A stretch of DNA of 64,000 bases, taken from NCBI GenBank assembly GCA_025667525.1, contig CM046882.1, forward strand, positions 547,906,630 to 547,970,629, read 5' to 3'. A model generated the notes under the pieces. It ran no database searches and was not told the DNA's origin. It saw only the letters and a list, made by a program, of their open reading frames with translations. Every line of letters begins with the position of its first letter. Position 1 is the first letter of the stretch. Shown piece after piece: positions 23,882 through 36,239 of the stretch. A program made the position numbers and the translations under genes. The DNA is from Glebionis coronaria (lineage: Eukaryota > Streptophyta > Magnoliopsida > Asterales > Asteraceae).

Positions 23882-24480
23882 GCGACGTCCCGGCGCTCTC
23901 CGGTTCTTATACTCGCATTTCGTACTACTAGAAAGATGAGGGTACTTCTTACAAAAGAGGTATTCACGTTCCAATGTGGACTTCGGTTCACGTCTCGGGT
24001 TCCATTACACCTTCACAATGAGTATTATACCTTGCTTCAATCTCTTAACATCTTGATCCATGATCTCCACTTCAATTTTCCAAAATTCTTCCTACGGGTA
24101 CCAACACATCTCTTACCACATATTCTCGCGGTTAACAAGTGATTATAAATCTGCACCATTTCTTCCGTAGTCTCTCAGATCATCTCAAGTCCATTCAACT
24201 GACCTTTTTCCTACTTCATTCTATCCAATTGGTGATCTACATTTTCATCAACATAATTCTTCATATGCTACAACTTCAATGCTAACACGGTAATTGTCGT
24301 TGTACAAAGATACTACCAACGGCAAATGTCGATCTCAACTAATACTAAAATCAATCACACATGCTCGGAGCATGTCTTCCAACATTCGAATCGTCCTTTC
24401 ACTTGGTCCATCAATTTCATAAAGATAATTATTTATAAAAGAAAATCGTACGGGTCGCACATAACCCCATCGGAAACGTT
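23882..24480 (-). pseudogene. Degraded chromovirus integrase tail, unit 1
   Basis: Read on the minus strand, this DNA is collinear with the end of the pol at 61734-63893. Shared anchors are the GACGTCCCGGCGCTC end, TCTTATACTC and ATGCTCGGAGCATGTC (24363). The frames are broken and no protein is possible. It shows that the derivative descends from a Tekay-like chromovirus. Confidence 0.75.
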
Positions 24481-25151
24481 CAAAATATACCAGACGAAGT
24501 AATTAATACTAGTCGTACAAAATCACCTTCCCGCAATATTAGGTACATATAAACCTATTTCATTAAAAACGAATTCATCGATACGAAATCATCCGACGTA
24601 TACATAAGTCTCTCGAAAACATCACAATCCAATCAAACACAAAAGCCATAATAAAACACATACAACCACATTACGACATGTTTGCAACATAGCCAAACCA
24701 TCCCAAGTCAATCAGTCCTATCAAGTTAACTCATGCTTGCTAATCAGCCATGCCATGATAAAATAAGGATATTTGAGATGATTCTCGGATGAGTCCAGTC
24801 AAAAAGGAAATTGCAAGTTTAAGAAGGTTCACAGGCTTGCTAGCTATGGATGCATATCCGAAAAGAAATAAACATACATACATATGTCATCGTAGGGTGC
24901 TCACACACGGATCCATACCCAAAAGATATTACAAGAACACCATCTCACTTTCGTCCCAAACGTGGTCAAAATCTCAATAAGCATCATCGTTCACCGTAAA
25001 AAAATTTTACATGGCACGTGTTCTCCATGATTGGCGTCACCGGACAATGTCATCTCAAGTTCTCACAACTTTCGACCATTCGACTAGATCACATACAATA
25101 TAAACACATAAAAGACAAGGGTTTACCATAAAAACATCGACTATGTTTATC
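24481..25151 (-). other. Internal DNA of unit 1, lower part
   Basis: It is non-coding and nearly identical to 36830-37528 of unit 2. I recognise no motif. Confidence 0.5.
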
Positions 25152-25156
25152 CATCG

Positions 25157-25427
25157 TGTAGAAAAGCTAAATATGATCCGGTGGTCTAATGTGGTGGTAG
25201 ATGGTGGTGGAAGCCATTGTTGGCTTAGAGAGAGAGAAAGAGAGGTTGAGAGTAAAATGTGTGTATTCCCAAATGAATAAAATAACAATCAACACCCCTC
25301 CTTGGAAGCTAAGGAGGGGTATATATAGTCACGCACTTTACAAAGGGCCTAGTCTAGACTGAATGTGCGTGACTATGATAACTAACGGGAATTCTTAAAT
25401 GTCGTCACATAAAGTGAGTTTCCAACA
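25157..25427 (-). repeat. 3' LTR of the 4.1-kb element
   Basis: It holds a perfect 10-bp inverted repeat (25294-25303 with 25311-25320). A TATATATA stretch lies beside it at 25321-25328. Confidence 0.93.
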
Positions 25428-25440
25428 ATCTTCCCCCATG
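25428..25440 (-). promoter_or_regulatory. Polypurine tract of the 4.1-kb element
   Basis: The minus strand reads CCATGGGGGAAGAT next to the 3' LTR. Similar GGGGGAAG tracts recur at 25647, 25698, 25899, 25948 and 26331. Confidence 0.75.
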
Positions 25441-27289
25441 GGACGACGTGTAGAATTCCTTACAATATTCTACCTATCAAGTACAAAATAATTAAGAACA
25501 AGAGCTTCCATGAAGCATCCAATGCTGATGAAGTCTTCTGAGGCCTTCGTCTTCAAAACGACTCATCTTTAACTTGTAGTAGAAATACTGTAACGGCACG
25601 AGCTAAGTAACCCATACACTTCTGGTTAAGGAGAAGCTTCTGAATTAGCTTCCCCCTAATTCATGCCACGTAAACTTGATGTAGAAGCATTTTAAATAGC
25701 TTCCCCCTAAGTCAACAATCCTCGTAAGCAATTTCAAAGCTTTCAATAAAGCTTAGAATGATTAAGCGCACAGCGGAATCTAACTAGCAAATCCCATCAT
25801 ATAACATGATAATGTTGCTAAGAGGGATTGAAAGTCTGGGGCACACCAAGTAGATCAACAACTTTTCTTCTCACGCTTGAATAATTCTTCTGAATTTTTC
25901 TTCCCCCTGAGAATTCAAGTTATGCATACCAGAAAGAATCAAGACACTTCTTCCCCCACATAGTTGAAGAAGGTAAATCAATCCCAATTATGAAGCTCAA
26001 ATACTGAAGTGGACACTTTATCCCATTCATGAAGTTGACATCGTAACACCAGAGTCAATCAAGTCCCAGAAATGCACACGTCTTCTTCCGGAGATGCACC
26101 AGAGTCAATTAAGTCCCGGGAATGCATATAGGATAGTGATGATGTTTAATTGAAACAATCAAACAATTAAACCTCGAATCAGTAGTGTACCGTTTGGAGA
26201 TTGATAACGGCACGAGTTAAAACACTGATTTTCTCTGCGGCTATGACAAATGTCATCCCGGAATATCTTCAAATCAAAAGAAGGTATGAAGTTCATCACG
26301 TGTACTCGTTGTGCGTTCAATGTGTCTGCTTCTTCCCCCTTGATGGTTTCGAAACTCGGAACCATCAATAAATCGTACGCACATGAACCTGAAATCTCGT
26401 GAGAATAATAAATTAGCTGAATTATATATTTTGTGAGAATCAGCTGTTGATCAAAAATCTCTTCTCATAAACTCTCCATGGCCACCTTTACCATTCCACA
26501 TGAAAGCAATTTGAAGTGACCACTGAAAGAATGAACCGGATACATCAAACGTGAAGCTGAATAAAAATCCTTCGATCTTGTGACTTAAGCTTGCACTATT
26601 GTTGAATGAAGAACGGTGGAGAAATCTCTAAGTACTCAATGCATCACTGAAGAAGTCTATAAGCACAACACCTCTTGAAATTATCCACGTCGACTAAGCG
26701 CGTGACACTGAGTACAACAATGTAACCCCTTTAAGTGATAGTTATCCGAGTCATCAACCATCCACCCCGAACCCGGAAACCAGATAACCAAGTCTTCATT
26801 CTAGGATTAAGCACGAGCAAGTTATCTAGTAAAAGATAAAATAAATACACGCCTTCGAAAAATCAGTCTTCAACGTCACGTAATTAATACCCGATCAAAC
26901 AAAATCTGAAGCCACTAAAAAATCGCCCATTCTTTCTTGGTCTCGTCAAAATAAATTCGTGTCACATTTGTCACTTCAATTTGTCGCGTCACATTTCTCG
27001 TCACCCAATCGGTGTCAAGAAAAAATTAAAGAACCCCAAATGCGACAAAAAAACTACAAATTCAAAAAAGGAATTTGTTTGTTTGAGCATCTATTTTCCT
27101 TAACGATGTCTCGACACTTTTTGTCTCGACCCGATGTCACAATGAGTTAAAACATAATACACAACAAATTTATTTAAAAATTTTAAAAAAATTTGTGTGT
27201 ATGTGTGTTATTAAAAACATACGGTTTAAAACATTGTTTTAGATAATGTGAATCCATCACATGTTTTATTTCAATCCGTGTGAACTCAT

Positions 27290-27600
27290 GGCCCAATCCA
27301 AACACCAATGTGAAACCCGGTCCATGACCTGTCTAAACCCGGTCCAAACTTTGGGATAAATAACCCCAACCCTAAAAATTAGGGTAACCTAATCACTTTC
27401 ACAACTGCCACCAAAACATCCTTTCACCTAGTAAAATCCGCTCCCATCTTTCTCTCACCTAACTTCATCTCCATCTCTCCCAACACACCTCGAATCCTCC
27501 GTCCCTTCCATGAAATCACCCAAATCGTCATCCCCATCTAATCAACATCACCTTTCTTGTAAACTCCGTCCCTTAAAAAATCCTCTAATCTCATCTTAAT
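27290..27600 (+). other. Promoter/5'UTR-like stretch inside the 4.1-kb element
   Basis: GGGATAAATAACCCC is followed by AACCCTAAAAATTAGGG. A long CT-rich run (27410-27490) then leads to an ATG context at 27509. This looks like a plant gene start on the strand opposite to the element, but no extended frame follows. Capture of host DNA is only a guess. Confidence 0.3.
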
Positions 27601-28044
27601 AAACAAATAAATCAACCGATTTAAACAAATAAATTAATGCTCCAGTAAATAAATGGATGCCATCTATATTTGTCCATGCGAATCAGTCAACCAAATGAAG
27701 CTTCAAGATCCATGGTAGGGTCTCGGGTAGGTAAATATCAGTGCATGTTGGTTTCTTTAAATGTTAAATCGAAAAGAAGATTGATGATAACATTTTTGTT
27801 ATTAATCATTCTTTATATTCGAATATCAAACATGGATCGGTGATGACATAGGTTCAAACATACTCGGTCTAAAATAGATCTTTGTAAGTTTGAACGAATC
27901 TGAGATCATTGACATTTTTTGTTTTGTTGTCGGTTATGATTCGAGTCTAGATGGGATTAAGTGACGATGGGATGTAGGTTTAGTGTTGGAGTTGTGGTGA
28001 TAAAAGGCTGAAAGTGATGTTGAGTCTAACTCAGTGAGTTGCCT

Positions 28045-28074
28045 GAGTCAACTCGGTAATGACCGAGTTGACTC
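28045..28074. repeat. Perfect inverted repeat (13-bp arms)
   Basis: GAGTCAACTCGGT is mirrored after a 4-base loop by its exact reverse complement. It lies among several GAGTYRACTCGG-like words (28020-28080). Confidence 0.9.
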
Positions 28075-28227
28075 GGTTTGAGATGGGTTCAGTCCTGGTC
28101 AAGTTACGTTCGGTTTGGTCACATATCTCATCGCAGTCTTGGTCAAAGTATAGGTCTCGGGTCAAGTGTAAAACGAGTCAAGCTGCAAGACATTGTATCG
28201 CAATAACCTTTTGGTAAACAAAAAATG

Positions 28228-28475
28228 CATCGCAATAATTGGTCAATCCATCGCAATGTTGAGAACAAATGGACAGCATGACGTCGTATCTTATGCCATT
28301 GCGACAGGTCAGCCACCCATCGTAATGTTGAGAACAAATGGACAGCATGACGTCGTATCTTATGCCATTGCGACAGGTCAGCCACCCATCGCAATGTGAC
28401 TCATCGGAATGAGTCCCATCGCAATGGGTATGGCGAACCCATCGGAATGTGAGAAAAACACCCCATCGCAATAAT
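28228..28475 (+). repeat. CATCGNAAT-motif repeat block with 69-bp tandem units
   Basis: Two adjacent 69-bp units (28249-28317 and 28318-28386) are almost identical. CATCGCAAT, CATCGGAAT or CATCGTAAT words continue on both sides (28228, 28249, 28318, 28387, then about 28403, 28418, 28439 and 28464). The short frames through the units are a by-product. Confidence 0.9.
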
Positions 28476-28981
28476 GCGATTGTACCATGAAGAGAAATCC
28501 AAAAGTGGTCCTTGTTCCGTTTTTTCAGGGAGCTTGTTTCTGGGCAGATTTTCTGGCAAATCTGAGTTTATCTCCTTCATCTTCAAAAAAATTACCAGGA
28601 AAAAATCCAGACAAATGATGTTAAAAAGAAACAGATAAATACTCAATTCCACCAACTTTGACCAGTGAAACCGACTTTGACCATATACGCATTCCAAAAA
28701 AAAAATGAAACCGTGGAAAGATGGAGACTGTTATGAACAACTTTGACCAGTGAAATATATTTGGAAATGGACCAGACAAAAGTGATATTAAATGCTATCA
28801 CAATGTAACCAAGAAATGATGAAACCAAGAAAAAACATGTAACAGATTGGATAAAATAATAAACATGACGTGACAAAAATTTTTTTGTGATAATGGACAA
28901 AAATTAATATAAACCGAGACACAAAGAAATAGATTAGACCACCAAAATCGAGTATATAAACACGATCCAAGGATGGAACCG

Positions 28982-28995
28982 TGGCTCTGATGCCA
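28982..28995 (-). promoter_or_regulatory. PBS of the 4.1-kb element (tRNA-Met type)
   Basis: The minus strand reads TGGCATCAGAGCCA, two bases inside the 5' LTR. It is one change from the iMet consensus. Confidence 0.8.
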
Positions 28996-28997
28996 AA

Positions 28998-29268
28998 TGT
29001 AGAAATGCTAAATATGATCCGGTGGTCTAATGTGGTGGTAGATGGTGGTGGAAGCCATTGTTGGCTTAGAGAGAGAGAAAGAGAGGTTGAGAGTAAAATG
29101 TGTGTATTCCCAAATGAATAAAATAACAATCAACACCCCTCCTTGGAAGCTAAGGAGGGGTATATATAGTCACGCACTTTACAAAGGGCCTAGTCTAGAC
29201 TGAATGTGCGTGACTATGATAACTAACGGGAATTCTTAAATGTCGTCACATAAAGTGAGTTTCCAACA
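28998..29268 (-). repeat. 5' LTR of the 4.1-kb element
   Basis: It is the same as 25157-25427 except for one base, with the same hairpin (29135-29144 with 29152-29161) and TATATATA. Confidence 0.93.
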
Positions 29269-29273
29269 CATCG

Positions 29274-32200
29274 TTTAACCATCGATAATCAAGGATGGTT
29301 GAGTCAAGCAAAGAGGATTCCTCACTTAAATAAACGAAGACGGCAATGGAATTGTCTTCCAACTACCGATGCATAGTTGGTAAACTTCAACAGTTTATTG
29401 CGTGTCGTTGACATATCAAAAGAACGAGAAAGGAAAATAAATAAAGTACGATACATTTGACGTAGGTGAAGTCTTTGTCATTTCTCTCAGAGTTGTTCGA
29501 ACTCGGCTTTCCTCTACTTCGGCAGTCTTCTATTTTTGTTTAAATTTCTTCTCAGTGTCGGTATGAACCCCTTTGGTATATCATCAACACTCTAGCGGTT
29601 CCGATAAACTTCGCATATTACACACAACACATAAAAACACTTTACCAAAATTACTCGGTCACGGTGACTTACTAAGTCAACGCCAAACAAGAGGAAAAGA
29701 TTTCAAGGAATACAAGAAAACTCAAAAATTTTCTTTTGGAATCAAAGAAATTACGACTACTTTCAAAAATGATCCACCATTTTAAAAACGTTCTCATCCA
29801 AACGTTTATCAAAACACTACAAGTTTCAAGATGACCAATTTGTTTGACACGATAATGCCCTTCCTAAACTATGCATAATTAGCTAGATCATGCATACTTA
29901 AGGATCAAGCAACAACAACCAACAAAACAGGACTCTTCCTGAATTATGCATAGCATAATTGAGGATCGAGTGACAACACAAACATTATTATGACACACCA
30001 AATATGACTATGAAAGTTTTCGACCTAAACTTCAAAATAATTAAATCGTTGGTCATGAAATTTGAAATGGGAAAATATTGCTACCATCGTTTTAAGAAAC
30101 ACATCAAACATTTTTCATCTACTTTGGAAACGTACTTTTGCTTTGCCTTTTTATGAGGAAAATAAATAAACAATTAAATAAATAAATCGACACCATTTAC
30201 ATTTGGTTCAACGAACCATTTGACACACTCATACATATTTTCAAAATAGACTATTCATAAAATAACGGTAAGGTGGTTCAAGATTAAAGATCATTGCAAG
30301 CACAACAAGTAATAAAATCAAAAATCAATGAGATCGAACGAGGTAATCGAGCAATATAATTGCCAACTAAAATTAACTACATCAGAAACGAAAATACTTC
30401 AAATATATGACAAAAGTCTCGGGATAACAACAACGATCTACGAATACATAGAGTAAAAAACAAATGGAATATCTACACAAGCGTCAAAAATAAAACAACG
30501 ATCATAATTCCCATCGTCTCGAGTTGCACACACATTCCGCCAAGGGTATACGGGGAGAGGAGAAGGATCACCTGGTTGAATATAAACAATTTCACCAGGA
30601 AGATCGAGTTCTTTCACCTCTACAATTCGGTAAAGCGGCTTCGCCTCCTCGCTTTTGTTCAATTATAAATAAATAACCACTTTAATGAAGATTTATAGCA
30701 TCATTCAAGCAAATACAGAATTTTAGGTTTCATTAACCGAAAGAAGAAAAGTTACGGCGTCCATGAACATGACAAAAATACACCGGGTGACATACCCTTA
30801 TTATCATGTAATCGTGAAGTAGCAATTCAAAATAAATAATGGTCTCATGACATTGACAATATTAAAACGAAAAATCACATGACTATCCAAGTTTAGATAC
30901 AGACCCACAAAATCAAAGAAGGGATGTCGTACGATCGAACCATCGTGACTCCAAATATTACGTCTTAAGAAAATAATACAAGTATGCGTGTGTTGGATAA
31001 TCCATTTTCATTTTTCTAATTAATGTTACCATGTACCTTGTAAAAGCGAGCATTTACACATTTTTAATTTGTGTTACACCATTAAAGAATTTAACCCTTT
31101 CATTTTTCAACTTTACAAAGTCTTCATTTCTGGAAAAATTTCAATCTCTCGGCAATTATTAACATTAGTAGATGCGGTGACTCGGTTATCATAATCGACA
31201 ATTCACTAGGTTTGAAAATCTCCATACTTGTGTCAAAATCTCGTTAATGTTCATATCTTAAGTACCAAAAACGTAAATAGTAAGAATTTTCAAAGTTTTA
31301 CGTTATTATTATTACAACTTATCTTATTACGTATATACAAATATCCATCATGACTCAAACTAGTCCAATTAACTCTTAAAATCAACCTTTGACTTTTTAT
31401 TATACGTAAGTCTTCCTTAAAACTGATTTATTAAATCATATTCACGCGATTCGACTCAAATGCTAAAGAAGTTTCACGTAGTATTATTTCGGATAAATTA
31501 CTGATTTTAGTCGACACTTGAATCTCGATGATAATAATAAAATAATAAATAATTAAGATGCTTATTTCAATAATTCAAAGATATATAAAATTCAACTTTA
31601 ATCATTAGCCCATTATCAAACGATTTTAAAATTAACACATCTCGCAGTAGAGTAAAATGACGTTCCATCAACGTTTAATGATTCCTTTCAAGCGTTATAA
31701 TTTCTCACTTAAAGTGTATCTTCTGATTTTGCCCCAATATATTTACTAGAACGAGTTATGAGTTCAAGTTTATACCAATGCATATAACCTGACCTTATGT
31801 TTAAAATAAAACCAGTTTTATAAAGCCTGTAGCTCCAAAATACATGACCAATTCTTCTACTCATGTTTCATATTACAAAAATACGTCCATAGTTTAATGA
31901 CCTAAAATTAATTCATATTAAATTCAAAGTTGCATATACTCAATAGTCATATCGTTAATTTTTATTAATAATCTCCTAGTTTTAAGTTTAAATTAGGCAA
32001 ATTCTTAACAAATCCATCACTAGCTTCTAGTATCAAATTATTAATATATGAAAACAAGGATTTTACGAGTAATATAAATTACTTATTATGATTTACCAGC
32101 CAAGGTTGAAGGAAAATAATTTCACCTTTTCTCTTTACTCTCTACACGACGTTTTTTACTTGTTACAAGACACGTCATACGTCATTTTTATCCAAAAGTT

Positions 32201-33322
32201 TCATTCACCATTCATTTAATATGTAAAACACTTTATGTTTAAATCATTCAATCAACAAAATTTAATGCTTATTTAACTCACAAAAATGCCGGACCTCGTC
32301 ATGTATAATATCGAATTCAAAATAATGAAACAACAAAAACAAAATGAAATAAACGAAGCGAGAATACGTATGTCAACTAAGTGTTGTTATCGGCCTCGGA
32401 TGAGTCTCGAAATCGTACACCAAAAAATTAACACAAACCAACCAAATTTCAAGTTATCGCGATTGATCACAACGCTAGTCTATCCTTAAAACGCATATTT
32501 AAATTCAAGTAGGATGATAAAAACGATTAAATAGCGATACGCCTCCATCACGTTTCATAATATACACACATGATTCGCCGCCACGATGTACGCATCGTTG
32601 ATTATACTTCGTCTATGTTATATTATGTCAACCAATATATCAAACCCATAAGGAATAAAGGAAATACAGTAATACGATAGTAATTTACGTTCCAAAAAGA
32701 AGATGTCCCAAAAATGGCACATCACAGTGCGATAACGACAATCGAGATCGATCTAGTCAATATACAATATGTTATGAGGCGTTATTTACGTATCTAGAAT
32801 ATCAAACGAGGTTCACACTCGGATATTCGAACAATAAATTAATTATCAAGATTGATAATTAGCGGTGAGGCCGAATTCTCAACAAAACCGCATTTTAAAT
32901 GTACAATAATCACGCAAGGACCATTTCTTCGCGTGCAATGCCTTTAAATACCATAGTATATACATACTTATACATACAATCATTCCTACATACACGTAGG
33001 ATTACAACGCAGTGTTGCCATGTAATGCAATGTAGCCCGTTATGCCAAATACATGCAACATATAAGATAATCTTACAAGAATTTGCAAATTACGATGATA
33101 AGTACTCACGTACACAACAATATATCTCAATATATATCATAGTGTTTACTTACTAAATACTAGGGATTTCATATAAGTTTGAGGGATACATCTAAAATAT
33201 AAAGCAATGCTAAAGAAATCTTACCAGAGCCATGCAGGATAGTTGTGTGCTTGGACAATTTCTTACGACACCAAAAGTTATAGTTTAGGATTTTTCAAAA
33301 TGACCTAGTTCTCTATAACCCA
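29274..33322 (-). other. Internal DNA of unit 1, upper part
   Basis: It is collinear with 37534-41583 of unit 2. No gag, protease or RT motif was found. The only protein-like stretch is at 30438-30662. Confidence 0.5.
30438..30662 (-). pseudogene. Unrecognised protein-like frame in unit 1
   Basis: A 74-codon minus-strand frame whose first in-frame codon here is TTG, so it has no true start. Its composition looks coding (LDLPGEIVYIQPGDPSPLP, then YPWRNVC). I do not recognise the family. The same frame occurs at 38698-38922 with two or three residue changes near its start. It may be a remnant of the ancestral gag region or a captured fragment. Confidence 0.3.
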
Positions 33323-33337
33323 TGGCTCTGATTACCA
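33323..33337 (-). promoter_or_regulatory. PBS of array unit 1
   Basis: The minus strand reads TGGTAATCAGAGCCA, three bases inside LTR B. It is a tRNA-Met-type site with one inserted base. Confidence 0.75.
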
Positions 33338-33340
33338 ATC

Positions 33341-36239
33341 TATAACACCCCCAACAAATGCTATGCGCAGCGGAACTACAACATTTGGGTGCTACGCAGT
33401 TATCATCACACATAAGTTATATTAAACGACTCAAAGAGACGTAAAAGTTTAAACATAAATTTAACATTATTAAAAACATACAAGTCTACAGTTTTCCAAA
33501 TTCCAAGATAATACAAAACAGAGTTTGCGTTTTGGTCCCCATTGAATCTCAACCCAAAAGTACATTTTCGTTCACATGACATAATATAAAATATTTAAGT
33601 GCTAAAAGGGAAGAAAAACAAAGTAGACCGCCAAGCCACAACAACTTCCATCCTCGCATGCTCCGCTGCTATCAATCTTGGTTACCTGAAACACATGCTC
33701 ATTCAATAGCATTGAGCGAATCTATAGGTTTATCAAATCATAAGTTGAACATAAGTATTAAAACCAATCATGATCATTCAATAGCATTGTCGTATACACA
33801 ATCTATTATTCAAGGATATTATCTTTAGCAATAGCTAATAATTGTGTTTAAGCTCGTGACACTAATCCGTTAACTCAATCACCCGCGTACATTTACCGGC
33901 ATGATTAAGATGAAACCAGTGCCCCTTCTAAAGGCATCAGTTGCAATTATACCTTATTTCTTATCACAAGTTATCCGTCCGTAGAGGGTACTCAACGTAC
34001 TAGCTCTCGTCTCGGATAGGGTCGTCAACCCCATAGTACTATCAATTGTATAAGCGGCTATCTCCAACCCACACAAGGGCAAGACAATAGTTAATAGTTC
34101 ACGAATTTAGGGACTTTTTCAACTAGGTACTCAACACAATTCAAGGCAACATTCGGGTCCAACAATCATTCATGACTTATGTTCATTTTCATTTAAATTA
34201 GCATGTATCCCCCTCGCGGGTAAAAACATTTGAAATAAGTAAAAAGCGAGGCTATAGACTCACCTTAAGTAGTAGTGGTAGTATTAGTAACTACGGCGTA
34301 AACGAAATCGATCACCGATGATGAGGATGCCCCAGGAAATCAAATACAACACCTAACGAATAAACACGTAATGAATCAACACATTCAAGTACCTTCAAGT
34401 ACTGTATGTACATAATTAAGAACACTCAAGGTTCATATAAACTCACGCCAAAAATCCATACAAGTGATATTTACTAGACACGTCCAATTTTATACTTTGT
34501 TAGAACTATTGCGCATTTTACAATTCTGTCGGTACATACCAAATGTACGGGCTGTTTTCCTATACTTAAACATCACCAAAAATTACGAGAAAATTTGTAA
34601 AAATCCTTTACAACCTGTATAAAGCCCATATTAAATTTCATAAAAAGACCTCACTCCTAAGACCTACTGCTCGTCACATTACTAAACTCTAGATTTCGGA
34701 CATTTGTACCTTCGCGTTGTAAAACCATTTTGACCTTCTTAACCAAAACCATTTACAAAAACGACACTTGATTATGAAAATAGACTCAAAATGCTAAGTT
34801 TATACCCTGAGAACAGCCTCCAATCATTTTTAAAACTCAACTTATAGTCCCCGAGATTTGACCAAAAATCGAACATAATTTCGGATTATGTCGACTTTCA
34901 TCTCCCGGTACACGAAAATTCAAACTAGCGTAACTTTTGACTCGTTTGGAGTCAAAAGCTCTACCTTATACCAAAACGAAGCTAAAAAGAAGCTCTACAA
35001 CAATATCCTATCATCTCAACACTTAGTCAACAGCCACTATACGGAAAATGACCTTAAAGTTTCTGATCTAAAATGCCCCTTCTAAAATCATATCAAAACA
35101 TCTTTTCGACCCATTTCAATCATTCCTATACCTCTAATAACACCTAATAATCAACCTAAACAAATCCAAATACCCTAAATCACTTGTATGTTCAATCTCA
35201 TTCAAAACCTATTTCATAAAACTAACACATAATCTAATTAAATATATATAAAATAACAATAACATGGATATAATCACATACCCATCATCAATCAAGATCA
35301 AATCAAAGAAACCAAACACCCCCCAATTGGGCCGTGGGTTTGAAGAAGCAAGAACACCAAAAAAAAAACCTTTTCCAAGCTTCCATGTTTCAAATGGAGG
35401 TTCCTAAACACATTTAAACACAAACCCACAAAATTAATTAGATCAAATCATGGTATTTTTCAAAATATTTCAAAAATTAGATCTAAAAAAAAATGTTGTT
35501 GCATGTGTGATTTTATTAGTGGGATTCACTTATCTTGATGTTTTAAGGATGTGTCATTACTTAGATTTCTCAAAAACAAATTTTTGATGGTGGATTTAGA
35601 TGGTGGTGGGTTGGCCGTGAGGTAGAGAGGAAGGGAGGAGGAGAGAAAAATTTTTGAGTGTAAAAATGAGGTGTGTGTTTTATTTTTGCTTTATATAAAG
35701 TGGTGGTGGGGTTGAAAGTGTAATATTAATCTTATTTTGGCCTTTGTTGCAAAACAAGTTTTAAAGAGCGGGAATGAGTTGGTTAGTCGGTTTTGAAAAT
35801 TTACGGGAGTCGGTTTTCGTCCCGGCTACCTCAAAATACTTTTATATGGTTCAAACGCACACAAAACGAATATACATATGGTTCTGACTCGACTTAACAC
35901 GTAATAAAAATAAAAATCTCGAAAAACTCAAATATCGATCAATCGATAATAAAATGTAAGTTTTGGGCATCCGTCGGTATCGTAGTCATTATCGGTTCTT
36001 CTTAAATCGTCAAACGTTAAATTACGACAGTAAATGTTGGTTTCAACTTAAACCGTCAAATATATAGCAAACGAAATTTCTTAACAATTTCAAAAATATT
36101 CATAAAATAGGATTAAATAAATGACGTTGGGCTCGGGGTATCACATCCTCAAGTGAGTCGCAACTCAAGAGGGATGCTCATACTGAACAGCTCTTGAGAC
36201 GATAGCTTAGCATCATATGGCACATTCACGGGTATCACA
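33341..36239 (-). repeat. Gypsy array LTR B (shared middle LTR)
   Basis: This 2899-bp LTR serves as 5' LTR of unit 1 and 3' LTR of unit 2. It shares with LTR C the replaced segment at 33700-33714 and several base changes absent from LTR A. Confidence 0.88.

Larger units (their letters stand above)
25157..29268 (-). mobile_element. 4.1-kb non-autonomous copia-like element
   Basis: Two 271-bp LTRs (25157-25427 and 28998-29268) differ at a single base by eye (GAAAAGC versus GAAATGC). The target duplication CATCG is perfect (25152-25156, 29269-29273). Unit 2 has the uninterrupted CATCG at 37529-37533. On the minus strand the LTR starts TGTTGGAAACTC, a copia-like end. PBS and purine tract are in place. 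The 3.6-kb interior has no gag or pol motif on either strand, so it needs enzymes in trans. It could equally be called a LARD-like or large TRIM element. Confidence 0.88.

Noticed and set aside
23840..24142. 100-codon plus-strand frame, identical at 36217-36519
   Set aside because: It lies antisense to the degraded integrase tail and starts inside the LTR, so it is a shadow.
28249..28386. Tandem units considered as a CRISPR-like array
   Set aside because: Only two direct 69-bp units without variable spacers, inside a plant retroelement.
28143..28471. Overlapping minus-strand frames of 83 and 97 codons
   Set aside because: They arise from the 69-bp tandem units, repeat the same peptide, and have no start context or family motif.
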